A DNA stretch of 33,637 nt from Enterococcus raffinosus (GCF_001886185.1 NZ_JXLA01000040.1:1-33637); one strand, 5' to 3'; shown: positions 17,183-26,731, counted from the first letter of the stretch. A program made the numbers and translations. The notes: generated from the sequence alone by a model not told the origin.

Positions 17183-17226
17183 GTGCGTTCATATTGCATA
17201 CGTTTTAACATGGCTTTCGACTTACA

Positions 17227-19128
17227 TCACTCAGTTATACTACCTACTTTAGCGATCTTCCCTTGTTCGATGTAAACCATCAGAATACTAATATCAGCAG
17301 GATTTACACCACTGATACGACTAGCTTGAGCGATTGTTTCTGGCTGAATTTTTTGAAGTTTTTGCTTTGCTTCTGTAGCTAAACCATTAATTGCCTCATA
17401 ATTGATTCGTTCTGGGATACGTTTTGCTTCCATTCGCTTCAATTTTTCTACTTTTTCCATCGCTTTTTTGATATAGCCCTCATACTTAATTTGAATTTCT
17501 ACCTGTTCTACTTCTTTTTCTGTTAACTCCTCATTCGCAGGAATGAACTGTAGCAATTCTTGGTAAGAGATTTCCGGGCGTTTCAAAAAGTCGCTCGCTA
17601 AGACACCATCTTTTAATTCTGCGCTATTTTTAGCTCTTAGGAAGCTTTGAACTTCTTTGCTGGGTTTTATCCGAATAGACTGTAACCGAGCCATTTCTGC
17701 TTCGATATGCGCCTTTTTAGTCAAATATGCTTGATAGTTCTCCTCTTCTACTAATCCAATCTCATGCCCGATTTCTGTTAAACGTAAATCTGCATTATCA
17801 TGACGTAAAATCAAACGATATTCTGCCCTTGATGTTAATAATCGATAAGGTTCATTCGTTCCTTTCGTCACCAAATCATCAATCATAACTCCAATATACC
17901 CGTCACTGCGTTTCATAATGAAAGGTTCTTTTCCTTGAATCTTTAAAGCAGCATTAATTCCGGCCATCAATCCTTGACCAGCAGCTTCTTCATAGCCACT
18001 TGTTCCATTCGTTTGTCCAGCTGTATAAAGATTTTCAATCACTTTTGTTTCAAGTGTTGGGCGTAATTGATGAGGAGCGACCATATCATATTCGATAGCA
18101 TAGCCGGTTCGCATCATTTCAGCTTTTTCTAGGCCTTCAATCGAATGTAGGACTTCATTTTGCACATCCTCCGGTAACGATGTTGACAATCCCTGAACAT
18201 AGACTTCTTCTGTATAACGACCTTCTGGTTCTAAGAATAATTGGTGGCGTTCTTTATCAGCAAAACGTACGATCTTATCTTCGATGGAAGGACAATAACG
18301 GGCACCTACACCATCAACAATTCCTGTAAACATAGGCGCACGATGTAAATTATTTTGAATGATTTCATGGCTTTTCAAATTTGTATATGTTAACCAACAT
18401 GGAATCTGCTCTTGTAAATACTGGCTATCTGGTGTTTGATAACTAAAATGATTAGGTCTTTCGTCACCAGGCTGAATTTCTGTTTTACTATAGTCAATCG
18501 AGCCTGATTTCACTCGTGGAGGTGTCCCTGTTTTAAAACGATGAATCTCTAACCCAAGTTCTTGTAAATGATCTGCTAACTTGATGGATGGTTGTGAATT
18601 GTTTGGACCTGACGAATATTTCAACTCACCGATAATAATCTCACCGCGTAAAGCTGTACCTGCAGTGATTATTACTGCTTTAGCTGAATAGACAGCCCCT
18701 GTTGATGTTACAACACCTTTACAGATTCCTTCTTCCACAACTAAACGATCAACAACACCTTGTTTCAAGGTTAGATTGACTTCTTTTTCAATCGTGTGTT
18801 TCATTTCTTCCGCATAAGCGTGCTTATCTGCTTGTGCACGCAGAGCTCTTACTGCGGGACCCTTACCTGTATTTAACATCCGCATTTGGATATATGTTTT
18901 ATCAATATTTCGTCCCATCTCGCCACCGAGTGCATCGATTTCTCTTACAACCACTCCCTTGGCTGGACCACCAATGGAGGGATTACATGGCATAAATGCC
19001 ACCATATCTAAATTGATTGTAATCAATAAGGTCTTTTGTCCCATGCGTGCTGCTGCTAATGCCGCTTCAGAACCGGCATGTCCTGCACCCACAACGATTA
19101 CATCATATGTTCCTGCTTGATATTCCAT
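17227..19128 (-). CDS. mnmG: tRNA modification enzyme MnmG (GidA)
   Basis: A 633-residue FAD protein that, with MnmE, installs the aminomethyl group on U34 of tRNAs reading NNA/NNG codons. The N-terminal FAD fold has [19 protein letters not shown]. The GidA signature regions [13 protein letters not shown] and [14 protein letters not shown] follow, and [16 protein letters not shown] lies in the second half. The C-terminal helical part (from about 540) binds MnmE and tRNA. Start ATG 19128 has AGGGAG 7 bases upstream. It lies 15 bases after mnmE, so both subunits come from one transcript. Confidence 0.96.
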   Translation of the reverse strand: MEYQAGTYDVIVVGAGHAGSEAALAAARMGQKTLLITINLDMVAFMPCNPSIGGPAKGVVVREIDALGGEMGRNIDKTYIQMRMLNTGKGPAVRALRAQADKHAYAEEMKHTIEKEVNLTLKQGVVDRLVVEEGICKGVVTSTGAVYSAKAVIITAGTALRGEIIIGELKYSSGPNNSQPSIKLADHLQELGLEIHRFKTGTPPRVKSGSIDYSKTEIQPGDERPNHFSYQTPDSQYLQEQIPCWLTYTNLKSHEIIQNNLHRAPMFTGIVDGVGARYCPSIEDKIVRFADKERHQLFLEPEGRYTEEVYVQGLSTSLPEDVQNEVLHSIEGLEKAEMMRTGYAIEYDMVAPHQLRPTLETKVIENLYTAGQTNGTSGYEEAAGQGLMAGINAALKIQGKEPFIMKRSDGYIGVMIDDLVTKGTNEPYRLLTSRAEYRLILRHDNADLRLTEIGHEIGLVEEENYQAYLTKKAHIEAEMARLQSIRIKPSKEVQSFLRAKNSAELKDGVLASDFLKRPEISYQELLQFIPANEELTEKEVEQVEIQIKYEGYIKKAMEKVEKLKRMEAKRIPERINYEAINGLATEAKQKLQKIQPETIAQASRISGVNPADISILMVYIEQGKIAKVGSITE

Positions 19129-19143
19129 GTAGCATCTCCCTCT

Positions 19144-20541
19144 TTATTTTCCTAAACAAAATTGACTGAATAATTGCGTAATCAGTTCGTCTTGTACACT
19201 ATCGCCAACAATTTCACCTAAATAATCCCAGCAACGTGTCATATCTATTTGAACTAGATCTACTGGCATGCCTGCCATAATACCATTGTGAACTTCTTTT
19301 AATGATTGTCCTGCTTTTTCCAGCAAGGCAATATGCCGCGTATTCGATACATAAGTAGCATCTTTTTCAGCTGTCTGACCTCCAAAGAAAAGTTTTGCGA
19401 TTGCCTCTTCTAATTGATCCAAACCCGCTTTTTCCAAAACAGATATTGCAAATACTTCATCTTCACTAAGATAGGATTTAAGATCTTGTGGTGATAATTG
19501 ACTTGGCAGATCCGTCTTATTTAATAAAACAATTCGTTTTAACCCTTTGGTAGCTTCTAATAATTCTTTATCTTCTGCCGTTAGTGCTTCGCTTTGATTC
19601 AACACCAGTAGTATTAAGTCTGCTTCACTTAACGCTTTACGACTGCGTTCCACACCAATTCGTTCTACCACATCATCTGTCTCTCTGATTCCTGCGGTAT
19701 CAATCAATTTCAAAGGTACACCACGTACATTAACATATTCTTCAATTACGTCGCGTGTCGTCCCAGCAATCTCTGTCACGATCGCTTTTTCCTCATGTAA
19801 AAGATAATTTAGCAAGCTTGATTTACCGACATTGGGACGACCAATGATGGCTGTACTCAATCCCTCACGCAAAATTTTTCCTTGTTTAGCGTTCAATAAC
19901 AAAGCATCAATTTGCTGCCCGACTTGTTGTGCTTTTTCTAATAATAATTGGGTAGTTAATTCTTCCACATCATCATATTCTGGATAATCGATATTTACTT
20001 CTACCTGTGCTAACGTCTCTAATATCTCTTGACGTAGTTGACGAATTAAATGAGACAAGTTGCCGTCTAATTGATTAATTGCAACATTCATTGCCCGATC
20101 TGTTTTTGCTCGAATCAAATCCATTACCGCTTCTGCCTGAGAAAGATCTACTCGACCATTTAAAAAGGCTCTTTTAGTAAATTCACCTGGCTCGGCTAAA
20201 CGTGCTCCAGAACGTAAAATAAGCTGCAGTAATTGATTGACCACTACAATTCCACCATGACAGTTTATTTCTACAATATCCTCACGTGTAAACGTCTTCG
20301 GTGCCCGCATAACAGTGACCATTACTTCATCAACTACTTGCTGATTCGCGGGATCAATAATGTGTCCATAATGAATCGTATGTGATGGCACATCTAACAA
20401 ACATTTTTTTCCGCTGTTATAGACACTATCTGCAATTTCTACCGCTCGATCGCCGCTCAAGCGCACAATGCTGATTGCGCCTTCACCTGGCGGGGTTGAA
20501 ATTGCTGCAATCGTATCAAATTCTAAGGTAATCTCTGCCAA
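19144..20541 (-). CDS. mnmE: tRNA modification GTPase MnmE
   Basis: A 465-residue partner of MnmG. An N-terminal folate-binding domain (about 1-120) is followed by helical segments and an inserted G domain (about 220-380) with [17 protein letters not shown] and NKTD. The helical part resumes, and the catalytic C-terminal motif FCLGK is intact. The start is TTG 20541, with AGGAGG 7 bases upstream; no ATG or GTG fits better. A strong terminator-like hairpin lies in its leader between promoter and ribosome binding site. Confidence 0.95.
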   Translation of the reverse strand: MAEITLEFDTIAAISTPPGEGAISIVRLSGDRAVEIADSVYNSGKKCLLDVPSHTIHYGHIIDPANQQVVDEVMVTVMRAPKTFTREDIVEINCHGGIVVVNQLLQLILRSGARLAEPGEFTKRAFLNGRVDLSQAEAVMDLIRAKTDRAMNVAINQLDGNLSHLIRQLRQEILETLAQVEVNIDYPEYDDVEELTTQLLLEKAQQVGQQIDALLLNAKQGKILREGLSTAIIGRPNVGKSSLLNYLLHEEKAIVTEIAGTTRDVIEEYVNVRGVPLKLIDTAGIRETDDVVERIGVERSRKALSEADLILLVLNQSEALTAEDKELLEATKGLKRIVLLNKTDLPSQLSPQDLKSYLSEDEVFAISVLEKAGLDQLEEAIAKLFFGGQTAEKDATYVSNTRHIALLEKAGQSLKEVHNGIMAGMPVDLVQIDMTRCWDYLGEIVGDSVQDELITQLFSQFCLGK

Positions 20542-20570
20542 CTTTTTTCCTCCTAATGAATTAAGAACAT

Positions 20571-20620
20571 AAAAAAAGTGCCTACTCCACCCCTTGATTA
20601 AGGAGTAGATTGAGCACTTT
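20571..20620 (-). terminator. Terminator-like attenuator in the mnmE leader
   Basis: On the minus strand AAAGTGC (20620-20614) pairs with GCACTTT (20581-20575), and CTACTCC with GGAGTAG (20608-20602 and 20588-20582). Seven consecutive T's (20577-20571) follow. It lies between the predicted mnmE promoter and mnmE, and the khpB operon already has its own terminator further upstream. An alternative hairpin is possible inside it (20589-20606). Confidence 0.7.
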
Positions 20621-20649
20621 GACTGCTTTTTCTACAAAATTCTGGTGTA

Positions 20650-20678
20650 AGATTAGCATATTTTTATTGACAATTCAA
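20650..20678 (-). promoter_or_regulatory. Predicted mnmE-mnmG promoter
   Basis: On the minus strand TTGAAT (20678-20673), 17 bases, then TAATCT (20655-20650), preceded by the extended -10 TG. It is the only reasonable promoter I found between the khpB terminator and mnmE. Confidence 0.5.
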
Positions 20679-20723
20679 GCATACTTGTCGAAATAGCCTT
20701 ACTTTTTCAAATTTTGCTAAAGA

Positions 20724-20754
20724 AAAAGCTGAACCAAACATTTGGCACAGCTTC
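20724..20754 (-). terminator. Terminator of the rnpA-yidC-khpB run
   Basis: On the minus strand AAGCTG and CAGCTT form an outer stem and CCAAA/TTTGG an inner one. They are followed by a T-rich tail (TTTTTCTTT), just after the khpB stop. Confidence 0.75.
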
Positions 20755-20760
20755 TGATTT

Positions 20761-21531
20761 CTAAAAATATTTTTTGGCTGGTTCAACAACTAGGTAACGA
20801 TAAGGATCTTCGCCTTCAGAATGAGTTTTAATGTATTCATCTTTACTTAAAGCTGAATGAATCATTTTTCGTTCAAACGCTGGCATTGGTTCCAAAAAGA
20901 CTGGTCTCCCTGTCTCTTTTACTTTTTCTGCAGTTCGCTGTGCTAACCGTGTTAAGACTTCTTCGCGTTTTTGACGGTAGTTTCCAACATTCACGACTAC
21001 AGACAGCTTTTCTTTTGCTACACGATGTAGAAAAACCTGCGCTAAATATTGTAAGGCATTTAATATCTTGCCATGTTTACCAATCAGCATACCTTGCTTA
21101 CTCGTTTCTAAATTCATAACAATCAAACCGTTAGCTTCATGCTGTATTTTTACTAATGCCGGTACGCCCATGTCATTGGTAATATTCGTTAAATAAAGCG
21201 CCAGCTCTTTAATTGCTTCTTCTTCATCTAAATCAATTAGCTGAATATCAGAACTACTTGATTCAACTGCTTGTTGAATTTTTTCTTCCGTCTTTTCTTC
21301 AGCAAATGTTTGTTCCTCTTCTGTCGATTTTTTATTCGTTTCAGCAGCAATTACAGGTTCTTCGACGTTAATTGGTTCAATGGAAACACGAGCATCTTTT
21401 TTTCCCATTCCCAAGAAACCTTTTTTTGCATCTGTTAAAATTTCAATATCGACAGCTTCTTTTTTCACCCCTAAAGCTTGCAGTCCTTTTGAGATTGCAT
21501 CATCAATTGTTGGACCCTCATAAACAGGCAT
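20761..21531 (-). CDS. khpB: RNA-binding protein KhpB (Jag/EloR)
   Basis: A 256-residue RNA-binding protein that in streptococci and lactobacilli forms a complex with KhpA and controls cell elongation. The N-terminal Jag domain (about 1-50, with KKGFLGMGKKDARV) is joined by an acidic Glu-rich linker (about 60-105). A type II KH domain with the loop IGKHGKILNALQYL (about 110-185) follows, then an R3H domain (about 190-254) ending in YRYLVVEP. Start ATG 21531 has AGGAGG 8 bases upstream. It lies 61 bases after yidC, the usual order in Firmicutes. Confidence 0.94.
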   Translation of the reverse strand: MPVYEGPTIDDAISKGLQALGVKKEAVDIEILTDAKKGFLGMGKKDARVSIEPINVEEPVIAAETNKKSTEEEQTFAEEKTEEKIQQAVESSSSDIQLIDLDEEEAIKELALYLTNITNDMGVPALVKIQHEANGLIVMNLETSKQGMLIGKHGKILNALQYLAQVFLHRVAKEKLSVVVNVGNYRQKREEVLTRLAQRTAEKVKETGRPVFLEPMPAFERKMIHSALSKDEYIKTHSEGEDPYRYLVVEPAKKYF

Positions 21532-21592
21532 CTTCTAGACCTCCTCAGTTGTATTCTATATAAAAAATAATATGCTTCGAACATATCTGTCC

Positions 21593-22414
21593 TTATTTTT
21601 TCCGTTTTTTCTTTGGATGTTTAGCTTTTTCTAATGCCCGTTCTCTTTCACGAATTTGTCGAGCAACTTCTTCTCTTTCTCGACGGATCTTAAATGGGTT
21701 ATTGATTAACAACGTTTGAATCACTTGGAAAGCATTTGAAATAACCCAGTATAAAGACAAACCACTCGCTAAATTTAATGCCATAACAAAAATCATGACA
21801 GGCATTGCAAAATTCATAATTTTTAATGATGCATTTGATTCTAGTTGACTCATACTTGATAGATAGCTACTTGCAAAAGTAAAGACTGCTGCAAGAATTG
21901 GTAAAATGAAATAAGGGTCGGATTGGCTCAAATTCAACCATAAAAAATGTCCTGATCTTAACTCTGGAATTCGTAAAATTGCCTGATACAAAGCCATCAT
22001 AACGGGCATTTGTACTAAAAGCGGCAAACAACCTGCGTAAGGGCTCACATTATTTTCTGCGTATAATTTTTTAGTTTCCGCTTGCAGCTTTTGTTGTGTT
22101 TCTTGATCACGAGAGCTGTATTTTTCCTGCAGGGCCTTGATTTTAGGCTGTAATTCTTGCGTTTTTCGCATACTTTTGGTTTGAAAATGCATTAACGGCA
22201 TCAAAATAATTCTAATAATAATAGTAAATAAAATTATTCCTATTCCGACATTTCCAAAAGCTAGCCCTTTGATAGCTTGACCGAAATAATAGACTACATA
22301 GCGGTCCCAGACACCTGTACTGTGCGCACTCACTTCCCCTGTCCCACAGGCCGATAGTAAGAAGACAAGGCTTAATAATCCTGTCATTAATAATATTTTT
22401 TTATATTTCTTCAC
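21593..22414 (-). CDS. yidC: Membrane protein insertase YidC (lipoprotein form)
   Basis: A 273-residue YidC/Oxa1/SpoIIIJ insertase that helps fold and insert membrane proteins. A lipoprotein signal with lipobox LLSAC (Cys23) anchors the N terminus, as in Gram-positive homologues. Helices follow at about 55-78, 128-148, 165-185 and 200-230, with the charged cytoplasmic hairpin between the first two. The hydrophilic-groove Arg is expected in TIIIRIILMPL. The C terminus is strongly basic (HPKKKRKK), consistent with ribosome contact. It starts at GTG 22414, 17 bases after rnpA. Confidence 0.95.
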   Translation of the reverse strand: MKKYKKILLMTGLLSLVFLLSACGTGEVSAHSTGVWDRYVVYYFGQAIKGLAFGNVGIGIILFTIIIRIILMPLMHFQTKSMRKTQELQPKIKALQEKYSSRDQETQQKLQAETKKLYAENNVSPYAGCLPLLVQMPVMMALYQAILRIPELRSGHFLWLNLSQSDPYFILPILAAVFTFASSYLSSMSQLESNASLKIMNFAMPVMIFVMALNLASGLSLYWVISNAFQVIQTLLINNPFKIRREREEVARQIRERERALEKAKHPKKKRKK

Positions 22415-22431
22415 CTAAATCTGTTTCCTTC

Positions 22432-22767
22432 CTAACTTAATATTTTGGCTAATTTTAAAACGTGTATAAGATTCGAACGCATTTCATCGTAAGGCAAGTC
22501 TTTTGTAGTTGGTCGCGCGATCACAATAAAGTCTATTGGCGGCAGGTCATTCTTTAACTCTTGCAAGATTGCACGAATTTTCCGCTTTACCTGATTCCGC
22601 ATCACAGCATTTCCAACCTTTTTACCGACGGATATGCCTACTCGAAAATGTTTCTGACCAGAAGGTTCTAGACGGTATACCACGAATTTCCGATTCGCAA
22701 AAGAAGCACCTTCTTGAAACACTTTTTGAAATTCTCGTTCTTTTTTGACCCGATATTTTTTTTTCAT
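22432..22767 (-). CDS. rnpA: Ribonuclease P protein component
   Basis: A 111-residue basic protein subunit of RNase P, which with the RNA subunit removes 5' leaders of tRNAs. The start [17 protein letters not shown] and the conserved RNR-type motif region [18 protein letters not shown] are typical. Start ATG 22767 has AAGGAAG upstream. It follows rpmH by 137 bases that hold a terminator and a separate promoter-like element, so its supply need not equal that of L34. Confidence 0.95.
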   Translation of the reverse strand: MKKKYRVKKEREFQKVFQEGASFANRKFVVYRLEPSGQKHFRVGISVGKKVGNAVMRNQVKRKIRAILQELKNDLPPIDFIVIARPTTKDLPYDEMRSNLIHVLKLAKILS

Positions 22768-22791
22768 CTAGCTTCCTTCGTTTCTTTTAAA

Positions 22792-22841
22792 TCTATACCT
22801 GACAATAATACCATACTTCAAAATAAGGAAGCATCCTTATT
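22792..22841 (-). promoter_or_regulatory. rpmH-rnpA gap: hairpin and possible rnpA promoter
   Basis: An 8-bp hairpin AATAAGGA / TCCTTATT with a 4-base loop lies at 22822-22841. Directly downstream on the minus strand TTGAAG (22821-22816), 18 bases, TATAGA (22797-22792) could be an rnpA promoter. Both calls are moderate; the hairpin could instead be an RNA processing site. Confidence 0.4.
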
Positions 22842-22878
22842 CAGCAGAAAAATTCCTTAAGAATCTCATTTTAGATAC

Positions 22879-22903
22879 AAAAAAAACCACTGACCGGCAG
22901 TGG
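22879..22903 (-). terminator. Terminator directly after rpmH
   Basis: On the minus strand CCACTG (22903-22898) and CAGTGG (22892-22887) enclose a 5-base loop, followed by eight T's. It begins next to the rpmH stop codon, and partial readthrough would feed rnpA. Confidence 0.8.
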
Positions 22904-22904
22904 C

Positions 22905-23039
22905 TTAAGCAGCAAGTACTTTTCTTCCTTTACGACGACGGCTTGCTAGTACGCGACGGCCGTTTTTAGTGCTCATGCGTTTACGGAATCCATGAACTTT
23001 TTGACGTTTACGTTTATTTGGTTGATAAGTTCTTTTCAT
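22905..23039 (-). CDS. rpmH: 50S ribosomal protein L34
   Basis: A 44-residue ribosomal protein reading [20 protein letters not shown] and continuing with [19 protein letters not shown] to KVLAA. It is highly basic and matches the L34 family over its full length. The ribosome binding site GGAGGTG lies upstream of ATG 23039. Its own promoter is nearly ideal. It faces away from dnaA across the origin, the standard arrangement in Firmicutes. Confidence 0.97.
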   Translation of the reverse strand: MKRTYQPNKRKRQKVHGFRKRMSTKNGRRVLASRRRKGRKVLAA

Positions 23040-23083
23040 TGAAATACACCTCCATAGCTAACATTACATAGACATACCCGAAT

Positions 23084-23113
23084 ATTATAACGACTCTTCC
23101 CCTACTTTGTCAA
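23084..23113 (-). promoter_or_regulatory. rpmH promoter
   Basis: On the minus strand a perfect TTGACA (23113-23108) and perfect TATAAT (23089-23084) are separated by 18 bases. This is one of the strongest promoters in the window. Confidence 0.85.
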
Positions 23114-23154
23114 TCACGAAATGAAAAAGAGGTTAATAAACCAGCTTCATTTTT

Positions 23155-23494
23155 TTATCCACAAAATCTGGGGATAAACTCCTTCTTAATGTGAATAACT
23201 TTTTTCCACAAAAAAAGCTCCAAGATTTTCCAAAAGTTTTTTCCCCAGAAAATAATCCTATTAGCAACTTGTCCACATGGTGGATAAGTTTTGTGCATAA
23301 CTCTTCTTCAACCTTATCTATCAGCGCCTTATTTTTGCTTTATTTGTGAATTCCTTAGTGGAAAAAGGATTCTTTCCACATTTTTTCTGTAAGCTGTGTA
23401 TATGTTTTTCCCTCCTGTTTATTCACTCTTTGTATTTTTATACATTCTGTGGAAAAAGAGAAATTTCATCGTATTCCTTTCTGGTTGTGGAAAA
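23155..23494. other. oriC: oriC, upstream DnaA-box cluster
   Basis: This part of the rpmH-dnaA gap (23040-23554) has no gene. It carries DnaA boxes close to TTATNCACA in both orientations. On the plus strand they are 23155-23163 (TTATCCACA), 23202-23210 (TTTTCCACA), 23269-23277 (TTGTCCACA) and 23419-23427 (TTATTCACT). On the minus strand they are 23190-23198 (TTATTCACA), 23279-23287 (TTATCCACC), 23292-23300 (TTATGCACA), 23448-23456 and 23486-23494 (both TTTTCCACA). The last lies just before dnaA, in its probable promoter, consistent with autoregulation by DnaA. Confidence 0.88.
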
Positions 23495-23554
23495 CTTTTT
23501 GAAAAAATGATAAAGTAGGTCTATCTGAATTTTATAATATAGGAGGCGACTTAT

Positions 23555-24880
23555 TTGACCTCATTGGACAATTTCTGGCAGGAATTGAAGGACAGCTATA
23601 AAAATGACCTCAATCCTGCCAGTTATGATGCCTGGGTAGGCACAGCTAAACCCTTAGCTTTAACAAATAATCAACTAACAATTGAAGTTACTAGTGATCT
23701 ACATAAGCGTTATTGGGAAAAACATTTAGCCGCGAAAATCGTCGAAATTGGGTTTAAAGTGACAGGGGATGAAATAATGCCTTTGTTTGTTACACCAGAT
23801 GAAGCACCGCCCGTCAGCATTGTGGAAAAAGAGGAGACACCCAAGTTAGATACAACAAAGCGTGCCATGCTTAATCCAAAATACACCTTTGACACCTTTG
23901 TCATCGGAAAGGGAAACCAAATGGCTCATGCAGCGGCCTTGGTTGTAGCAGAAGAACCTGGTTCTATCTATAATCCGCTCTTTTTCTATGGTGGCGTTGG
24001 TTTAGGTAAAACACATTTGATGCATGCCATCGGGCACCAGATGTTAGCAATCAATCCCGACGCAAAAGTAAAATACGTTTCTAGTGAAACTTTTGCTAAT
24101 GACTTTATCAATTCCATAAAAAATAAAACGTCGGAAGAATTTAGACAAGAATATCGAAAAGTAGATTTGCTATTAGTAGATGATATTCAATTCTTTGCGG
24201 ATAAAGAGGCGACACAAGAGGAGTTTTTCCATACTTTTGAAAACCTATATAATGACAACAAACAAATCGTTCTAACTAGTGATCGTCTGCCCAATGAGAT
24301 CCCTAAATTACAAGAACGTTTAGTGTCGCGTTTTGCTTGGGGGTTGTCGGTGGACATTACTCCGCCAGACTTGGAGACACGTACTGCAATTTTGAGGAAA
24401 AAAGCTCAAGCGGAAAACCTTGAAATTCCAGACGATACCTTGAGTTACATTGCCGGACAAATTGATTCAAATATCCGTGAACTGGAAGGAGCATTGGTTC
24501 GTGTTCAGGCTTTTGCAACAATGAATAGCGCAGATATTACTACCAGTATCGCAGCAGATGCTTTAAAAAGTTTGAAAGGCACGAGCAATGCACAACTTTC
24601 TATTGGAAAGATCCAAGACGAAGTGGCTAAATTCTATCATATCCAAGTAAAAGACTTGAAAGGGAAAAAACGTGTGAAAGCAATTGTAGTTCCCCGACAA
24701 ATTGCTATGTACTTAGCTAGAGAAATGACTGAAAGTTCGTTACCAAAAATTGGCGCAGAATTTGGCGGAAAAGATCATACAACCGTGATCCATGCCCATG
24801 AAAAAATCAGCCAATTGATGAAAAATGACAGCAGTATCCAACAAGAAATAGCAGAGATCAAAAATCTACTTCTTGGCTAG
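23555..24880 (+). CDS. dnaA: Chromosomal replication initiator protein DnaA
   Basis: A 441-residue AAA+ initiator. Domain I (about 1-80) mediates self-association. The AAA+ domain III starts near the [10 protein letters not shown] segment and has Walker [10 protein letters not shown], Walker [10 protein letters not shown] and sensor/arginine-finger segments. Domain IV carries the DnaA-box reading motif [15 protein letters not shown]. Start TTG 23555 follows AGGAGG with 8 bases between; no better start exists. DnaA boxes lie on both sides of the gene. Confidence 0.97.
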   Translation: MTSLDNFWQELKDSYKNDLNPASYDAWVGTAKPLALTNNQLTIEVTSDLHKRYWEKHLAAKIVEIGFKVTGDEIMPLFVTPDEAPPVSIVEKEETPKLDTTKRAMLNPKYTFDTFVIGKGNQMAHAAALVVAEEPGSIYNPLFFYGGVGLGKTHLMHAIGHQMLAINPDAKVKYVSSETFANDFINSIKNKTSEEFRQEYRKVDLLLVDDIQFFADKEATQEEFFHTFENLYNDNKQIVLTSDRLPNEIPKLQERLVSRFAWGLSVDITPPDLETRTAILRKKAQAENLEIPDDTLSYIAGQIDSNIRELEGALVRVQAFATMNSADITTSIAADALKSLKGTSNAQLSIGKIQDEVAKFYHIQVKDLKGKKRVKAIVVPRQIAMYLAREMTESSLPKIGAEFGGKDHTTVIHAHEKISQLMKNDSSIQQEIAEIKNLLLG

Positions 24881-24911
24881 CCTGTGGAAAGAACGAAAAA
24901 GAGAAGTTTGT

Positions 24912-25036
24912 TTTTCCACACCTTATCCACAAGTGGAAAACTTGAATTACCAAGCTTTTTTCTTTGTTTTCCACATGATTAACAAGACCTACTACTTTTA
25001 TTACTTAATTAACTAAAATAAATAAAAAGAATAAAC
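24912..25036. other. oriC: oriC, downstream boxes and unwinding region
   Basis: The dnaA-dnaN gap carries DnaA boxes TTTTCCACA (24912-24920 and 24967-24975) and a perfect TTATCCACA (24923-24931). About 14 bases after the last box, an AT-rich tract starts CTACTACTTTTATTACTT (24989-25006) and continues in nearly pure A/T to 25030. The CTA/ATT/ACT triplets resemble the DnaA-trio element of Bacillus origins, the site where the strands open. This half is therefore the likely unwinding site. Confidence 0.82.
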
Positions 25037-25123
25037 TGCTGATCAAAACAAAAAACGTCTTCTTTAGAAGATCGGTATCCTGTAAAATAAATTTATCGAA
25101 AAAAATAAAAAAGGAGTTCTATC

Positions 25124-26254
25124 ATGAAATTTACGATTAATCGCGCTCGCTTTATTCAAGAGTTACAAACCGTACAACGGGCCATTTCCACTAAAACAAC
25201 CATTCCTATCTTAACTGGCGTAAAAATAGAATTAAACAATGAAGGATTGAATTTAACTGGGAGTAATGCGGATATCTCGATTGAAACTTTCCTAGCTACT
25301 GATGATGAAAAAGCGGAGCTGCAAATTGCGGAATTAGGAACAATTGTTTTACAGGCTCGCTTTTTTAGCGAGATTATTCGTCGATTGCCTGAAAAAACAT
25401 TTACTTTAGAAGTCCAAGACAATTATCAAGTACTAATCACATCTGGAGCTGCTCATTTCACTGTCAATGGATTAGATGCTGACAATTATCCACATCTTCC
25501 TGTCGTAGAAGAACAAAATCAATTAAAATTACCTGTCCACATGTTGACAAAATTGATTGGTGAAACTGTTTTTTCTGTTTCTCAGCATGAAAGTCGCCCA
25601 ATTTTAACTGGTGTACATTTCACCATGTCTAATGGCCAATTATTAGCTGTTGCTACGGATTCTCACCGTTTGAGTCAGCGTGTTGTCCCTGTGGAAAATG
25701 CAAATAAAGATTTTGATATTGTTATTCCTGGTAAAAGCTTAGTTGAATTGTCCCGTTCGTTATCGGATGAAGAAGCAGAAGTTGAAATCAGTATTATGGA
25801 AAACCAAGTATTGTTCAAAACACCGACAATGTATTTCTATTCTCGACTATTAGAGGGAAATTATCCTGATACAAATCGTTTAATCCCAACGAGCTTCAAT
25901 ACAGAGATCACATTCTCTGTGCCAACATTTTTAGCGGCTATCGAACGGGCATCATTACTTTCTCATGAAGGACGTAATAATATTGTACGATTGGCAATTG
26001 CGGATAATTCAGTAGTTCTTTATGGAAATTCTCCAGAAATCGGTAAAGTGGAAGAAGAGTTGGTTTACGAAAAGGTAAGTGGAGACCCATTGGAAATCTC
26101 GTTTAATCCTGATTATATGAAAGATGCTTTGCGTGCTTTTGGTGATATGAGTATTAAGATTCAATTTATTTCAGCCATTCGTCCATTTACTTTGGAACCG
26201 AGTGAAGGGGATGTTTCCTTTATTCAATTAATCACTCCAGTAAGAACAAACTAG
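25124..26254 (+). CDS. dnaN: DNA polymerase III beta subunit (sliding clamp)
   Basis: A 376-residue clamp that tethers polymerase to DNA as a ring-shaped dimer. Three successive domains of about 120 residues are recognisable; signature segments include TGSNADISIE, ATDSHRLSQR and LEGNYPDTNRLIP. The C-terminal end FIQLITPVRTN is the family ending near the partner-binding pocket. AAGGAG precedes ATG 25124. A TAAAAT -10-like box (25083-25088) and a small hairpin (25058-25071) lie upstream, suggesting its own promoter after the unwinding site. A strong terminator follows. Confidence 0.97.
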   Translation: MKFTINRARFIQELQTVQRAISTKTTIPILTGVKIELNNEGLNLTGSNADISIETFLATDDEKAELQIAELGTIVLQARFFSEIIRRLPEKTFTLEVQDNYQVLITSGAAHFTVNGLDADNYPHLPVVEEQNQLKLPVHMLTKLIGETVFSVSQHESRPILTGVHFTMSNGQLLAVATDSHRLSQRVVPVENANKDFDIVIPGKSLVELSRSLSDEEAEVEISIMENQVLFKTPTMYFYSRLLEGNYPDTNRLIPTSFNTEITFSVPTFLAAIERASLLSHEGRNNIVRLAIADNSVVLYGNSPEIGKVEEELVYEKVSGDPLEISFNPDYMKDALRAFGDMSIKIQFISAIRPFTLEPSEGDVSFIQLITPVRTN

Positions 26255-26320
26255 AAAAAAATAGTGAGTTTCACAAATTTTTTGAAAAATATGAAAAAAA
26301 CATGTAAAAAACAGAACTCC

Positions 26321-26365
26321 AGTAAAAGGTCTTAAAATCGATTTTAAGACCTTTTACTTTTTTTT
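26321..26365 (+). terminator. Terminator after dnaN (38-bp perfect palindrome)
   Basis: A perfect palindrome spans 26321-26358: left arm 26321-26339 and right arm 26340-26358, with centre ATCGAT, followed by T's to 26365. It separates dnaN from yaaA-recF-gyrBA. Confidence 0.92.
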
Positions 26366-26423
26366 GAGTGAATTAATTAAAACAGCATAAAACTTCTTAA
26401 AACGAAAAATACAACGAGTTAAT

Positions 26424-26452
26424 TTGTTTTATCTATTAAAAAAGGGTATAAT
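26424..26452 (+). promoter_or_regulatory. Promoter of yaaA-recF-gyrB-gyrA
   Basis: TTGTTT (26424-26429), 17 bases, then a perfect TATAAT (26447-26452). Transcription would start near 26459, about 30 bases before yaaA. Confidence 0.7.
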
Positions 26453-26488
26453 AAAGAGGTGTTTCTAGCATGAAAATGAGGGATGAAT

Positions 26489-26731
26489 GTGAAACAAAAA
26501 ATTTTTTTAGAAACAGAGTTCATGACACTTGGTCAGTTATTGAAAGAGATCAATCTTATCTCTAGTGGTGGACAAGCCAAGTGGTTTCTAGCGGAAGAAA
26601 CAGTATTTGTAGATGGTGAGTTGGAAAACCGCCGCGGCCGAAAGCTCTATCCAGGAATGATGATTGAAATTCCTGAGGTAGGAACTTTTTTTATGGTCAA
26701 AAATAAGGAAGAACAAGATGCGGCTGAATAA
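26489..26731 (+). CDS. yaaA: S4-domain RNA-binding protein YaaA
   Basis: An 80-residue small S4-like protein found between dnaN and recF in most Firmicutes. Family features are the segments TEFMTLGQLLKE, SGGQAKWFLAEETVFVDGE and NRRGRKLYPG. It is thought to bind ribosomal RNA, but the function is not firmly known. I favour GTG 26489 because GAGGG lies 6 bases upstream. ATG 26483 in the same frame touches that GAGGG directly and is the alternative, giving 82 residues. Its end overlaps recF by 14 bases. Confidence 0.88.
   Translation: MKQKIFLETEFMTLGQLLKEINLISSGGQAKWFLAEETVFVDGELENRRGRKLYPGMMIEIPEVGTFFMVKNKEEQDAAE

Noticed and set aside
26276-26290. CodY-box-like 15-mer (13/15) after dnaN
   Set aside because: It lies between the dnaN stop and its terminator with no gene to regulate. 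AT-rich DNA produces such matches by chance.
26470-26565. Short reading frame starting ATG 26470 with an AGAGGTG upstream, overlapping yaaA out of frame
   Set aside because: The predicted transcription start (about 26459) would leave its ribosome binding site at the very 5' end. The 31-residue product shows no recognisable feature, and yaaA is clearly the real gene.
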